Below are positions 1 to 7,875 of a stretch of DNA of 40,657 bases, one piece after another (position 1 is the first letter of the stretch; each line of letters starts with the position of its first letter). Source of the DNA: Faucicola sp041855445 (GTDB taxonomy: Bacteria; Pseudomonadota; Gammaproteobacteria; Pseudomonadales; Moraxellaceae); contig JBHAEG010000033.1 in the NCBI GenBank assembly GCA_041855445.1, forward strand, positions 1-40,657. The letters run 5' to 3'. A model generated the notes under the pieces. It was not told the DNA's origin. It ran no database searches and worked only from the letters and a program-made list of their open reading frames with translations. Made by a program: the position numbers and the translations under genes.

Positions 1-855
1 GAGTTCAAACCAACCTGCATCGTAAACCGATTTGGCTAGTTTGCCTTTTTTGCTATTAAATTGATTGGTTTTTACATCGCCAACCACGATTAGGGCATTA
101 TCCTTAACTAATTGGGTGGTGAATTTGTGTATGAGGTCTTGACGTGTGTTTTTGATTTTGGCATGAATTGCCTTTACACGCTGTTTATTTTTGGCTCTTT
201 GAGCGATGGCTAAATCTTTGGCGTATTTGAGTGTTTGTTTGATTTGCAATTTATCACCATTAGAGGTGGTAGCACTATCTTTTAAGCCTAAATCTATGCC
301 TACACTACCCGTTCCGCATGTGGTTTTAGGGTATTCTTTGACGGTGATACACGCATACCAACGATTACGGCTATCTTGTACAATCTCGCAAGTATTGATT
401 TGGTATAAGCCAAGGTTGTAGCTATCCCACATATCAATGTTGAGCTTTTGCCCTTTAGCTAGAGAGAGTTGTAAGGTGGATTTGAGTGACTTTTTACCAC
501 TTTGTCTTGTCGCTAGGTGTTTGATGGCTGATTTTTTAAAAGGTATCCAGCCTAGGCTTTTGCGTTTGGCATCAGGTCGGTTGGTTCGCCAGTTGAGTTT
601 TGCTTTTTTAAATTGTTTACGACTTTTAGCATGAGTTTCGTTAATGGCTTGAATAGTCTGACTATGTAAACCTAATTCAACATTAGCACCTTTGGTGTAT
701 TCGTTTAGGTCATAAGCACTAAAGAACTTACCAGTTCTTTGTAGATGTTTGTAGCTCAAGTCATTCACATAATTCCACACAAAATTAACCGAACTGCTTA
801 AACGGTTTAGTTGGTCTCTGTGTTTGTCTCGTATGCGTAACTTGAGTGTTTTCAT
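1..855 (-). CDS. tnpB: IS200/IS605-family TnpB (RNA-guided nuclease/transposase accessory), 3' part outside window
   Basis: The reverse strand reads open for 285 codons from ATG at 855 to the window edge with no stop or frameshift. The product starts MKTLKLRIRD and has the TnpB layout: an N-terminal HTH/OrfB-like region with VNFVWNYVND near residues 23-32, a basic middle region, and a RuvC-I motif GIDLGLKD with the catalytic Asp at about 188. A strand-helix region VVGDVKTNQF at about 257-266 is followed by KLAKSVYDAGW, a phrase typical of OrfB proteins. RuvC-III and the zinc ribbon lie beyond the edge. No tnpA is visible upstream, so this may be a solo IS1341-type element. The canonical RuvC-II Glu position appears to be Gly (about 259). 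The guide RNA would be expected at the gene's 3' end, outside this window. Short open frames on the opposite strand here are shadows. Confidence 0.85.
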   Translation of the reverse strand, partial: MKTLKLRIRDKHRDQLNRLSSSVNFVWNYVNDLSYKHLQRTGKFFSAYDLNEYTKGANVELGLHSQTIQAINETHAKSRKQFKKAKLNWRTNRPDAKRKSLGWIPFKKSAIKHLATRQSGKKSLKSTLQLSLAKGQKLNIDMWDSYNLGLYQINTCEIVQDSRNRWYACITVKEYPKTTCGTGSVGIDLGLKDSATTSNGDKLQIKQTLKYAKDLAIAQRAKNKQRVKAIHAKIKNTRQDLIHKFTTQLVKDNALIVVGDVKTNQFNSKKGKLAKSVYDAGWFEL

Positions 856-896
856 ACGGTTATGGTAGCATATTCTAAGTTATATTTGAACCTCGA

Positions 897-938
897 CCGC
901 CGTAAAACTCCGCACTTTAGGGCGGAGTTTTACGGCGG
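897..938. repeat. Perfect 17-bp inverted repeat (hairpin) upstream of tnpB
   Basis: Arms at 897-913 and 922-938 are perfect complements (CCGCCGTAAAACTCCGC against its reverse complement) around an 8-nt loop, 42 nt from tnpB. There is no T-tract on either side, which argues against a simple dnaK terminator. Subterminal hairpins are characteristic of IS200/IS605 ends, so this is most likely the left-end hairpin of the tnpB element, leaving the element boundary somewhere in about 939-1000. The function is inferred; the palindrome is seen directly. Confidence 0.75.
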
Positions 939-1006
939 ATTGGATAAATATCAAGGTGCTTTATGTTGCTAATGAGTGAAATAATTAATCGATTAAATTT
1001 TATTAA

Positions 1007-2959
1007 TTATTTGTCTTTTACTTCGGTAAACTCTGCATCTACCACACCATCATCATTAGGACGGCTAGATTGTTGAGCTTTTTTCATGCGTTCCATTTCT
1101 TCTTGCATTCCGCCCATTGCTTGTTCTGGGCTTACTGAATTACCAGCGTCTGCATAGATTTTTTGGCTAACTGGTAAAAACGCATTATCTAACGCTTCAA
1201 GTTTAGCTTTGATATCGCTTGCATTATCTTCTTTGGTAGCCAGTTCTAATGCTTTGATAGCATCTTCAACAGATTGTTTATCTGCCTCTGTGACTTTGCT
1301 TTCTGCATCTTTTAATGCTTTTCTGACAGCATGAATACGTCCATCTGCTTCGTTACGCACTTGGGCAAGTTCTGCAAATTTCGCATCTTCTGCAGAGTTT
1401 GCTTCAGCGTCACGTATCATTTCTTCAATTTCTGCATCTGATAAACCAGAGTCTGCTTTAATTTGAATACTTTGAGCTTTACCTGTGCCTTTATCTTTAG
1501 CAGAAATATTCATGATACCATCAGCATTAATGTCAAAGGTCACTTCAATTTGTGGAATGCCTCGTGGTGCTGGTGGAATATCTGCTAAATCAAAGCGTCC
1601 AAGCAATTTATTTTGTGATGCAATACGGCGTTCACCTTGATATACTTGAATTGTTACTGCTGGTTGATTATCTTCCGCCGTTGAAAATACTTGTGATTTT
1701 TTGGTCGGTATCATGGTATTTTTTTCAATGATTGGTGTCATCACCCCACCCATCGTTTCAATACCTAAGGTCAATGGTGTAACGTCAAGCAATAACACGT
1801 CTTTTTTATCGCCCGCTAATACCGCACCTTGAATAGCAGCACCCATTGCTACAGCTTCATCAGGGTTTACGTCTTTACGTGGCTCTTTACCAAAGAATTG
1901 TTGCACTTTTTGTTGTACCAATGGCATACGGCTTTGACCGCCAACTAAAATCACATCATCAATGTCACTAGCTGATAAGCCTGCATCGCTTAAAGCGATT
2001 TTACATGGTTCGATAGTACGAGCAACCAAGTCTTCTGTTAAGCTTTCTAATTTGGCACGTGTTAAATTCACTACCAAATGTTTAGGACCTGTAGCATCTG
2101 CGGTGATGTATGGTAAGTTTACATCAGTGCTTTGAGCAGAAGATAATTCGATTTTGGCTTTTTCAGCAGCTTCTTTTAAGCGTTGCATTGCCAATGGGTC
2201 GCCTTTTAAATTAACATTGTTATCTTTTTTGAATTCTTCTACTAAGTATTCAATTAATGCTAAGTCAAAGTCTTCACCACCTAAGAAGGTATCACCATTG
2301 GTTGATAATACTTCAAATTGTTGTTCACCATCAACATCTGCAATTTCAATGATAGATACGTCAAATGTACCACCACCTAAGTCATATACCACAACAGTAC
2401 GGTCGCCACCTTTTTTGTCAATACCATATGCCAAAGCCGCTGCTGTTGGTTCGTTAATAATACGTTTTACATCTAAACCTGCGATTTTACCTGCATCTTT
2501 AGTCGCTTGACGTTGGCTGTCATTAAAGTAGGCTGGTACAGTAACAACCGCTTCAGTAACTGTTTCACCTAAATAGTCTTCTGCTGTTTTTTTCATTTTT
2601 TTCAAAACTTCAGCAGAAATTTGTGGTGGTGCTTGTTTTTTACCATTGACTTCCACCCAAGCATCGCCATTGTCTGCTTTAACGATTTTGTAAGGTACCA
2701 TACCAATATCTTTTTGTACCACTTTATCATCAAAACGGCGACCGATTAAACGTTTGATTGCAAATAAGGTGTTCATTGGATTGGTGACAGCTTGACGTTT
2801 TGCTGATTGTCCAACTAAGATTTCACCATCTTTAAATGCAACGATAGATGGAGTAGTTCTTGCACCTTCGGCATTTTCAATAACTTTAACTTTATCGCCT
2901 TCCATTACAGAAACGCATGAGTTTGTTGTGCCTAGGTCAATACCAATTACTTTTGCCAT
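1007..2959 (-). CDS. dnaK: Molecular chaperone DnaK (Hsp70)
   Basis: 650 residues, the normal length for a proteobacterial DnaK. The N-terminal ATPase domain begins with GIDLGTTNSCVSVMEGD and contains the phosphate-binding DLGGGTFDVSI and VGGQSRMP motifs. The interdomain linker DVLLLDVTPLTLGIE follows near residue 390, then the beta-sandwich substrate domain, a helical lid and a C-terminal tail ending DAEFTEVKDK. DnaK is the cytosolic ATP-dependent chaperone that works with DnaJ and the exchange factor GrpE. The start has an upstream GGAG-like site (CGGAGAAATATTTT-ATG). grpE lies upstream on the same strand, 145 bp away, but dnaK has its own sigma32-like promoter (3044-3072). dnaJ does not follow; a tnpB element sits downstream instead. 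Confidence 0.98.
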   Translation of the reverse strand: MAKVIGIDLGTTNSCVSVMEGDKVKVIENAEGARTTPSIVAFKDGEILVGQSAKRQAVTNPMNTLFAIKRLIGRRFDDKVVQKDIGMVPYKIVKADNGDAWVEVNGKKQAPPQISAEVLKKMKKTAEDYLGETVTEAVVTVPAYFNDSQRQATKDAGKIAGLDVKRIINEPTAAALAYGIDKKGGDRTVVVYDLGGGTFDVSIIEIADVDGEQQFEVLSTNGDTFLGGEDFDLALIEYLVEEFKKDNNVNLKGDPLAMQRLKEAAEKAKIELSSAQSTDVNLPYITADATGPKHLVVNLTRAKLESLTEDLVARTIEPCKIALSDAGLSASDIDDVILVGGQSRMPLVQQKVQQFFGKEPRKDVNPDEAVAMGAAIQGAVLAGDKKDVLLLDVTPLTLGIETMGGVMTPIIEKNTMIPTKKSQVFSTAEDNQPAVTIQVYQGERRIASQNKLLGRFDLADIPPAPRGIPQIEVTFDINADGIMNISAKDKGTGKAQSIQIKADSGLSDAEIEEMIRDAEANSAEDAKFAELAQVRNEADGRIHAVRKALKDAESKVTEADKQSVEDAIKALELATKEDNASDIKAKLEALDNAFLPVSQKIYADAGNSVSPEQAMGGMQEEMERMKKAQQSSRPNDDGVVDAEFTEVKDK

Positions 2960-3043
2960 AAAATATTTCTCCGAATAATTTTTAATATGTGGACATGAGT
3001 TTTATTTTAGGTTTTATAAAACATCATGTTGTATTGATTTTAT

Positions 3044-3072
3044 ATATCGGTTTCGTTGATAGTTTTTTCAAG
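3044..3072 (-). promoter_or_regulatory. Sigma32-like heat-shock promoter of dnaK
   Basis: On the minus strand CTTGAAA (3072-3066) is a perfect sigma32 -35 core. After 14 nt comes ACCGATAT (3051-3044), which matches 5 of the 7 specified bases of the CCCCATNT -10 consensus. It lies about 85 nt upstream of the dnaK ATG, in the grpE-dnaK gap. The motif is seen directly; use by RpoH is inferred. Confidence 0.6.
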
Positions 3073-3104
3073 CAATCATGATAAATTTTTATGTTAATTT
3101 ATGT

Positions 3105-3677
3105 TTATTGCCCAACTCGTACCATCGCAGGACGGATTAAACGCTCATGTAAGGTATAACCTTTTTGCAATACTTGTCCGACCATTTCACTATCAGCATC
3201 TGGGTCGATACCTACTGCCTCATGTAAATCAGCATTAAATTTTTCACCTAATGGATTAACCACTTGTACCCCTTGACGTTCAAGCACTGTTAATAATGAC
3301 TTATACGTTAAGGTCACACCTTCAAGTAATACATTATCTTTAGGCGTATTTTCAATAGCACGCTCTAAATTATCTACTACTTCTAACATTTCTTTGACAA
3401 ATTTTTGTAGAGCAAATTTTTTAGCTTTTTCAGTTTCTTGTTCCATACGATGACGAGCATTATAGGCTTCAGCATTCGCTCGGGCATGGGCTTCTTTAGC
3501 TTCTTTTACTTGTCCTTCAAGCTCAGCAATACGGGCATGAAAAGTTTCTAAATCAATATCACTGGCAACAGTATCATTCGTAGCTTGTGGATTTGATGAT
3601 TGCATGGCCTCTTCTAAAATTGTTGATTGTGCTTGCTGATGTGGTTCAACTTGTGGATTTTGCTCTTGTGAACTCAT
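3105..3677 (-). CDS. grpE: Nucleotide exchange factor GrpE
   Basis: 190 residues from the ATG at 3677. This start is preferred over an in-frame ATG 11 codons upstream because AAGGA lies 6 nt before it and the protein then opens MSSQEQNPQ, a polar N-terminus typical of GrpE. An acidic/Gln-rich N-terminal tail is followed by a long coiled coil (about residues 45-100, ELEGQVKEAKEAHARANAEA). The C-terminal beta domain has the family motifs NLERA and LLTVLERQGV, with NADLHEAVG and VLQKGYTLHERLIRPAMVRV. GrpE releases ADP from DnaK and acts as a thermosensor. It is upstream of dnaK in the same direction and has its own heat-shock-type promoter. Confidence 0.97.
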   Translation of the reverse strand: MSSQEQNPQVEPHQQAQSTILEEAMQSSNPQATNDTVASDIDLETFHARIAELEGQVKEAKEAHARANAEAYNARHRMEQETEKAKKFALQKFVKEMLEVVDNLERAIENTPKDNVLLEGVTLTYKSLLTVLERQGVQVVNPLGEKFNADLHEAVGIDPDADSEMVGQVLQKGYTLHERLIRPAMVRVGQ

Positions 3678-3763
3678 GGTATGTCCTTGTAAATGTAAAT
3701 ATTGTTTCATAAAAATTTATATCAAATAAACCCTAAATTTTGCTTACTTGATTATTGTTTTGA

Positions 3764-3789
3764 TGATGGCGATGCAAAGGAATTTCAAG
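3764..3789 (-). promoter_or_regulatory. Sigma32-like heat-shock promoter of grpE
   Basis: On the minus strand CTTGAAA (3789-3783) is followed after 11 nt by CGCCATCA (3771-3764), close to the sigma32 -10 consensus CCCCATNT. It sits between the tsaC stop (3799) and grpE and would give a leader of roughly 80 nt. The -35 heptamer is identical to the one before dnaK. Confidence 0.65.
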
Positions 3790-3798
3790 CAACGATTG

Positions 3799-4413
3799 TC
3801 AATTTCGTATCAACTGACCGCTACTTGCTTCTTTGATTTGACTTGGCTGAGTAAAATGTAATGTATCAGCAATCAGATAACCAATTTTATCATTAAAATA
3901 CTGATAAGCTTGAAAAAAATCTATTGCTGGCATAAGAGTAGAAGGATTACAGCTGGTAGAAATTAAAAAACCGAATGGATTATTAGAACAATTTTTAGCT
4001 ATATATTCACAAACAGAACTGATAGCTAACTGACGAACCACTCTAACTGCTAACGTTTGTTTACCACCCGTCACCCAAACTGGGATTTGTTTAGTTAAAT
4101 GTTGGGGAATTGGTAATAACCAAGTGGTTGCTTGATTTTTTGGTTGATGCCAACTATTAGTAATCACTTGTTGGATAGTTTTTGGTAGTGGTTGTAAAAA
4201 CTCTTGAATATAATATTCATCACTCGTAATAACTATCATGCCTTTATCATATGCACGATTTTTAATTGCCAAAATTTGTTCGACTGCTTGCATATTAAAC
4301 GGGTCACAGCCAATTCCCCAAACGGCTTCAGTTGGATAGGCAAGTAACTGCCCTGCTTGCAAAAACTGTGTCATTTCATTGACTTGATGAGGTAAAAACA
4401 ATTTTTTTGACAA
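3799..4413 (-). CDS. tsaC: Threonylcarbamoyl-AMP synthase, TsaC/YrdC type
   Basis: 204 residues; Sua5/YciO/YrdC fold. TsaC makes threonylcarbamoyl-AMP from threonine, bicarbonate and ATP for the t6A37 modification of ANN-decoding tRNAs. Visible motifs are YPTEAVWGIGCDP (about 22-34), the KNRAYDKGMIVI segment (KxR substrate site) and ISTSCNPS (about 152-159), corresponding to the family's STSAN loop but with Cys for Ala. The start codon is TTG at 4413, supported by AAGGA 6 nt upstream. It is the last gene of the LysM-dprA-tsaC operon, 23 nt after dprA, an arrangement common in gammaproteobacteria. Identification as TsaC rather than the longer Sua5 rests on the length and the lack of a C-terminal extension. 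Confidence 0.9.
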   Translation of the reverse strand: MSKKLFLPHQVNEMTQFLQAGQLLAYPTEAVWGIGCDPFNMQAVEQILAIKNRAYDKGMIVITSDEYYIQEFLQPLPKTIQQVITNSWHQPKNQATTWLLPIPQHLTKQIPVWVTGGKQTLAVRVVRQLAISSVCEYIAKNCSNNPFGFLISTSCNPSTLMPAIDFFQAYQYFNDKIGYLIADTLHFTQPSQIKEASSGQLIRN

Positions 4414-4436
4414 TGACTTTCCTTAATGGCAAATAA

Positions 4437-5621
4437 CTAGCGACAACGCATATATAAACCGCCTTGTTGCATGACTTTTCCCATTAATTCTAACTCAATT
4501 AACCAGCCTGTTAAAGTCGCAATATCAATTTTAGTTTTTTCTATCAACATATCCATATCTTGCCCAACCCAATCCAATACCTGAAATACTGTGATTAAAT
4601 GACTTGGTATACTATTATCATCTGATAACGCTGGTTGATATGATACGGTCGCTGGAATGGTAGATTTATCTGTTGGTTGAGTTATTGGTGTCGTTATTAA
4701 ATTAGATGATGTGATAATATTTGTTAAATCTTCTAAAATTTGGCTTGGGTGGTCAATTAATGTTGCCCCTTCCCGAATTAATTGATGACAACCTTTTGCC
4801 TGCTCATTATCAATATGACTAGGAATTGCAAAAACTTGTTTACCTTGTTCATTGGTCAAACGAGCAGTAATCAATGAACCACTTTGCAAAGTTGCTTCTA
4901 CCACTAACGTTGCCGTACTTAACCCTGCAACTAATCGATTTCGGCGAGGAAAGTTATGATGATTGGCAGTCGTGTCAGGTAATAATTCACTAATTACACA
5001 ACCCCCAGACTGGATAATTTGTTGTTTTATATATAAATGATGTTTTGGATAACATTGACGAATTCCCGTTCCTAAAACTGCCACAGTTCGCCCTTTTTTC
5101 TCTAAATCACTTTGAGATAATGCCCCTAAATGAGCTTGTTTATCAACACCATCTGCCATACCACTAGTAATCCATAACCCCTGATAAGCAAGATATTGAG
5201 CCATGTCAAAAGCAATTTTTTCAGCATGAGCCGTAGATTTTCGGCTACCTACCACCGCTAATTGTGGCATATTTAAGGCAGACACATTGCCTTGATAAAA
5301 TAATACAGGAGGTGGGTCAAAAATATGTTTCAAAGTATTTGGATATGAATTTTCATTATAAAAAACAACTTTGTATTCTTGATTTGCTAACTGTTGCAAG
5401 GTTTGATTTAAAAAATCGCTTTGTCGGGCATTTTGAATGTATTGTTGAAAACGTTGCAAATGTGATGTGTGTAAATTTAACGCTTGCCAGTCAGCAACAG
5501 AGGCATTTAAAGCTTGTTCAGCAGTATGAAACACCGCTAATAACTTTGCATAAGCAGATAATGATAAATTAACTATCTGCCATAATGCCAAAACTGCCTG
5601 TTGCGATGAGGTCAATAACAT
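4437..5621 (-). CDS. dprA: DNA-processing protein DprA (Smf)
   Basis: 394 residues. DprA binds incoming single-stranded DNA during natural transformation and loads RecA. The Rossmann-like core spans about 115-300 with AVVGSRKSTAHAEK, WITSGMADGVDKQAH, VAVLGTGIRQCYPK, NFPRRNRLVAGLS, VVEATLQSGSLITA and VFAIPSHIDNEQAKGCHQLI. This is followed by a C-terminal winged helix (about 340-394, LDWVGQDMDMLIEKTKIDIATLTGWLIELEL) of the DprA_WH type. The N-terminal 100 residues are a SAM-like/helical region. It starts 19 nt after the LysM gene with no clear Shine-Dalgarno, so translation may be coupled. Its presence fits a naturally competent Moraxellaceae, but that trait is inferred. Confidence 0.95.
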   Translation of the reverse strand: MLLTSSQQAVLALWQIVNLSLSAYAKLLAVFHTAEQALNASVADWQALNLHTSHLQRFQQYIQNARQSDFLNQTLQQLANQEYKVVFYNENSYPNTLKHIFDPPPVLFYQGNVSALNMPQLAVVGSRKSTAHAEKIAFDMAQYLAYQGLWITSGMADGVDKQAHLGALSQSDLEKKGRTVAVLGTGIRQCYPKHHLYIKQQIIQSGGCVISELLPDTTANHHNFPRRNRLVAGLSTATLVVEATLQSGSLITARLTNEQGKQVFAIPSHIDNEQAKGCHQLIREGATLIDHPSQILEDLTNIITSSNLITTPITQPTDKSTIPATVSYQPALSDDNSIPSHLITVFQVLDWVGQDMDMLIEKTKIDIATLTGWLIELELMGKVMQQGGLYMRCR

Positions 5622-5640
5622 AAATATTTAAAAAAATTAA

Positions 5641-6759
5641 TTAGTTATCGATAGGTATAGTTAAATAATCATTCACACTAATTGGCAATTCTGCCTCAAG
5701 TACATAAGCATAACTGATATTATCAAATGCTTTAAAAATCATGACAAAACCTGTTTGCTCACTTGGCAAGCGTACCGCTCCACCACCACCCAAGTCATCT
5801 CGTACTAACGCCCCTCGCTGAAATACTGTTAAGACATCACCTGCTTTTGCTCCTTGCTGTGTGCCAAGATTTACCGCAATGACACTTCCTTTAGCGGCTT
5901 TGTTAATTGAGTCCATAATCCGAATTACTCGACCACCTCGACTAACTTTGGCGGGCTGTGGATAAAACATTGGTGGAATATAGTTGCCTACTTCGATAAA
6001 TACTCTATCGCCTTCTTGTACTTCTTTACCAAAATTTTGTTTTAATTCAATACTAGAAACACCATTACCTGCAACATCAGTGACAATCCCAGTTGCTACT
6101 TGAGTGACTTCTAAGCCAATAACTTTTTGATTAGCTGGGTCAATATAGGGTTTGCCTTCTCGATAGATGCCATAACGTTGTCCAACAATTAATGGTACCC
6201 CTTTGGCATAAATTTTATCGCCCATACCTGTCAGTAAGTTTTTATTTTTTGAGGCAATAATATAAGGCGTTGCTTTAAAATCATCAGGTGACACAATGAT
6301 GTTACGGTCTAGCCATGCTTCAATTGATGATAATGGAATAGTTGGTACACTACCTGCTAACGAAACAACTTCTGTTGTCGTTTTGGCTGGTGGGCTAACA
6401 GGCTCTGCCATCGCTTTTTCAATCCCTGCACAACCTTCGCCTGTGTCAATACCAACTAAAGTTTTCCCCTTAATAATACACATAATAATTACATCATTAG
6501 GGTAAATAAGATGGGGATTTTTAATTTGTTTATTGACAGCCCAAATTTCTTTCCATCGCCACGGACTTTTTAAAAATTTACCAGAAATATCCCAAAGGGT
6601 GTCACCTTTTTTGACGACATAACGATTAGGGGCATCAGCTTTGATTTGTGGTGGTGGATTTCCTGCATTTGCCAGTGAGCTGACAGACAAACCACTGACG
6701 ACTAACATACTCATAGCTAAAGTTTTTAGACGTTTTGACATTAAAAATGATGTTGTCAT
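5641..6759 (-). CDS. Secreted LysM-domain protein upstream of dprA
   Basis: 372 residues. The N-terminus (about 1-33) is a Sec signal peptide with a hydrophobic core LAMSMLVVSGLSV and a probable cleavage after ANA. A single LysM domain follows (about 48-95: YVVKKGDTLWDISGKFLKSPWRWKEIW, then NPHLIYPNDVI), which binds peptidoglycan glycan. The remaining 270 residues are beta-rich with no catalytic motif I recognise; such proteins are routinely found before dprA in gammaproteobacteria. AGGA 7 nt before the ATG at 6759 supports this start over an in-frame ATG six codons later. It is first in the operon with dprA and tsaC, divergent from def. The exact role is unknown. Confidence 0.85.
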   Translation of the reverse strand: MTTSFLMSKRLKTLAMSMLVVSGLSVSSLANAGNPPPQIKADAPNRYVVKKGDTLWDISGKFLKSPWRWKEIWAVNKQIKNPHLIYPNDVIIMCIIKGKTLVGIDTGEGCAGIEKAMAEPVSPPAKTTTEVVSLAGSVPTIPLSSIEAWLDRNIIVSPDDFKATPYIIASKNKNLLTGMGDKIYAKGVPLIVGQRYGIYREGKPYIDPANQKVIGLEVTQVATGIVTDVAGNGVSSIELKQNFGKEVQEGDRVFIEVGNYIPPMFYPQPAKVSRGGRVIRIMDSINKAAKGSVIAVNLGTQQGAKAGDVLTVFQRGALVRDDLGGGGAVRLPSEQTGFVMIFKAFDNISYAYVLEAELPISVNDYLTIPIDN

Positions 6760-7231
6760 GATTTTATCCTAAAACAGAAACTTGCAGATGATACAAACCA
6801 CCCATCATGGACAATGTCATATTGTAACAAGATAGTTTCATCAACTTGCTATTGGGTCACACTTTGTTAAATTTGATTTAGCATAGCATAAAATTAAACT
6901 GAAATGGCATTTGTTTATCCCTAAATAATGTGCATTCGGCAGGTTGTTTTGTCGCTTTTTAAAAATTTATAAATATATCAAACGCCTATATTTAATAAAA
7001 TAATATATTAAATTAATACAAAATAAAATTTGGCAAATTAATTATTTTTTTATTATTTGTTTATCTGCAAAAATATACATTTAGCGGATAGCTTTTTAGA
7101 ACAAATGACCCAAAAATCATCTTAATATTCAATTTTTCCTATCAATATCATCAACAAATTACGATTTTCTGACCGCTTGCAAATTAGAAAATCATGCTAT
7201 AATTTTAACAAATATTGATAGAAGTAATGTT
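6760..7231. other. Divergent intergenic region LysM gene/def
   Basis: 472 bp, very AT-rich, carrying promoters for the two divergent operons. A def promoter candidate is visible (7177-7203). The middle (about 6960-7090) is almost entirely A/T with TATATTAAAT-type runs and holds no open frame or stable hairpin that I can support. No RNA gene is recognised. Confidence 0.5.
7177..7203 (+). promoter_or_regulatory. Sigma70-like promoter of def
   Basis: TTGCAA (7177-7182), a 15-nt spacer and a perfect TATAAT (7198-7203), 29 nt before the def ATG. The spacing is slightly short; the -10 is strong. Confidence 0.55.
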
Positions 7232-7741
7232 ATGGCATTAAGAACGATTTTAAGTTATCCTGATTTACGTTTGCGTAAAGTTGCAAAACCAGTTGAAACC
7301 GTTGATGATGGCATTCGTCAGCTTATCGCTGATATGTTTGAAACTATGTATCACGCTAAAGGTATTGGACTGGCTGCAACTCAGATTGATGAACACATTC
7401 AATTGATTGTCATGGATTTATCTGAGGAAAATAATCAGCCTCGTGTATTTATCAATCCAAAAGTCACACCGTTAATTGAGGAGACTGTTCCTTATGAAGA
7501 AGGTTGTTTATCAGTACCTGATTTTTATGAAAAAGTCGAACGCCCAAAACGTGTGAAGATTGAGGCATTAGACGCAGATGGTAATGCGTTTAGCGAAGAA
7601 GCAGAGGGTTTGTTAGCAGTATGTATTCAACATGAAATCGACCATTTAAATGGAAAGTTATTTGTTGATTATTTATCCAAATTAAAACAAGACCGTGCCA
7701 AAGATAAGGTGCGTAAATATTTAAAAAATCGTGATAAATAA
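7232..7741 (+). CDS. def: Peptide deformylase
   Basis: 169 residues, the normal length. All three PDF motifs are present: GIGLAATQ (about 45-52), EGCLS (about 89-93, metal-binding Cys) and QHEIDH (about 132-137, two metal-binding His and the catalytic Glu). The enzyme removes the formyl group from the initiator Met of nascent proteins. It is divergent from the LysM-dprA-tsaC operon, the common gammaproteobacterial neighbourhood, but fmt does not follow: the next gene is convergent and unrelated. The ribosome-binding site is weak (AGAAG). Confidence 0.97.
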   Translation: MALRTILSYPDLRLRKVAKPVETVDDGIRQLIADMFETMYHAKGIGLAATQIDEHIQLIVMDLSEENNQPRVFINPKVTPLIEETVPYEEGCLSVPDFYEKVERPKRVKIEALDADGNAFSEEAEGLLAVCIQHEIDHLNGKLFVDYLSKLKQDRAKDKVRKYLKNRDK

Positions 7742-7774
7742 CTGTTTATGTTATAAATATCTTCTGCTTACTAA

Positions 7775-7852
7775 TAGAGGCTTTAGCCATTACGCTTGAG
7801 TAATGGCGAATGCTATTTAGCTAAATGGCATAATTAATTCACGAAACCTCTA
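7775..7852. repeat. Structured intergenic element: closing stem with two internal hairpins
   Basis: Between the convergent ends of def and the MORN-protein gene. An outer 6-bp stem TAGAGG/CCTCTA (7775-7780 with 7847-7852) encloses hairpin A, GCCATTAC-GCTTGA-GTAATGGC (7786-7807), and hairpin B, ATGCTATTTAGCTAAATGGCAT (7810-7831), built on the palindrome ATTTAGCTAAAT with one T/G position that pairs as U-G in plus-strand RNA. It has no T-tract in either direction. It resembles a small mobile repeat or a three-way-junction RNA. The pairing is seen; its nature is unknown. Confidence 0.55.
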
Positions 7853-7875
7853 AAAAATATAATAATTTTATAGCG

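Noticed and set aside
206..634. Plus-strand open frames in the tnpB region
   Set aside because: They lie opposite the continuous minus-strand TnpB frame and have no recognisable protein features.
985..996. Palindrome TTAATCGATTAA downstream of dnaK as a terminator
   Set aside because: Too short, AT-only apart from the centre, and without a T-tract on the minus strand.
3678..3710. Longer GrpE start adding 11 residues (MKQYLHLQGHT)
   Set aside because: The downstream ATG has a clear AAGGA at proper spacing and yields the expected N-terminus.
6960..7090. Very AT-rich stretch as a possible replication origin or structured RNA
   Set aside because: No DnaA-box cluster, no iterons and no stable pairing were found; it is simply an AT-rich divergent promoter region.
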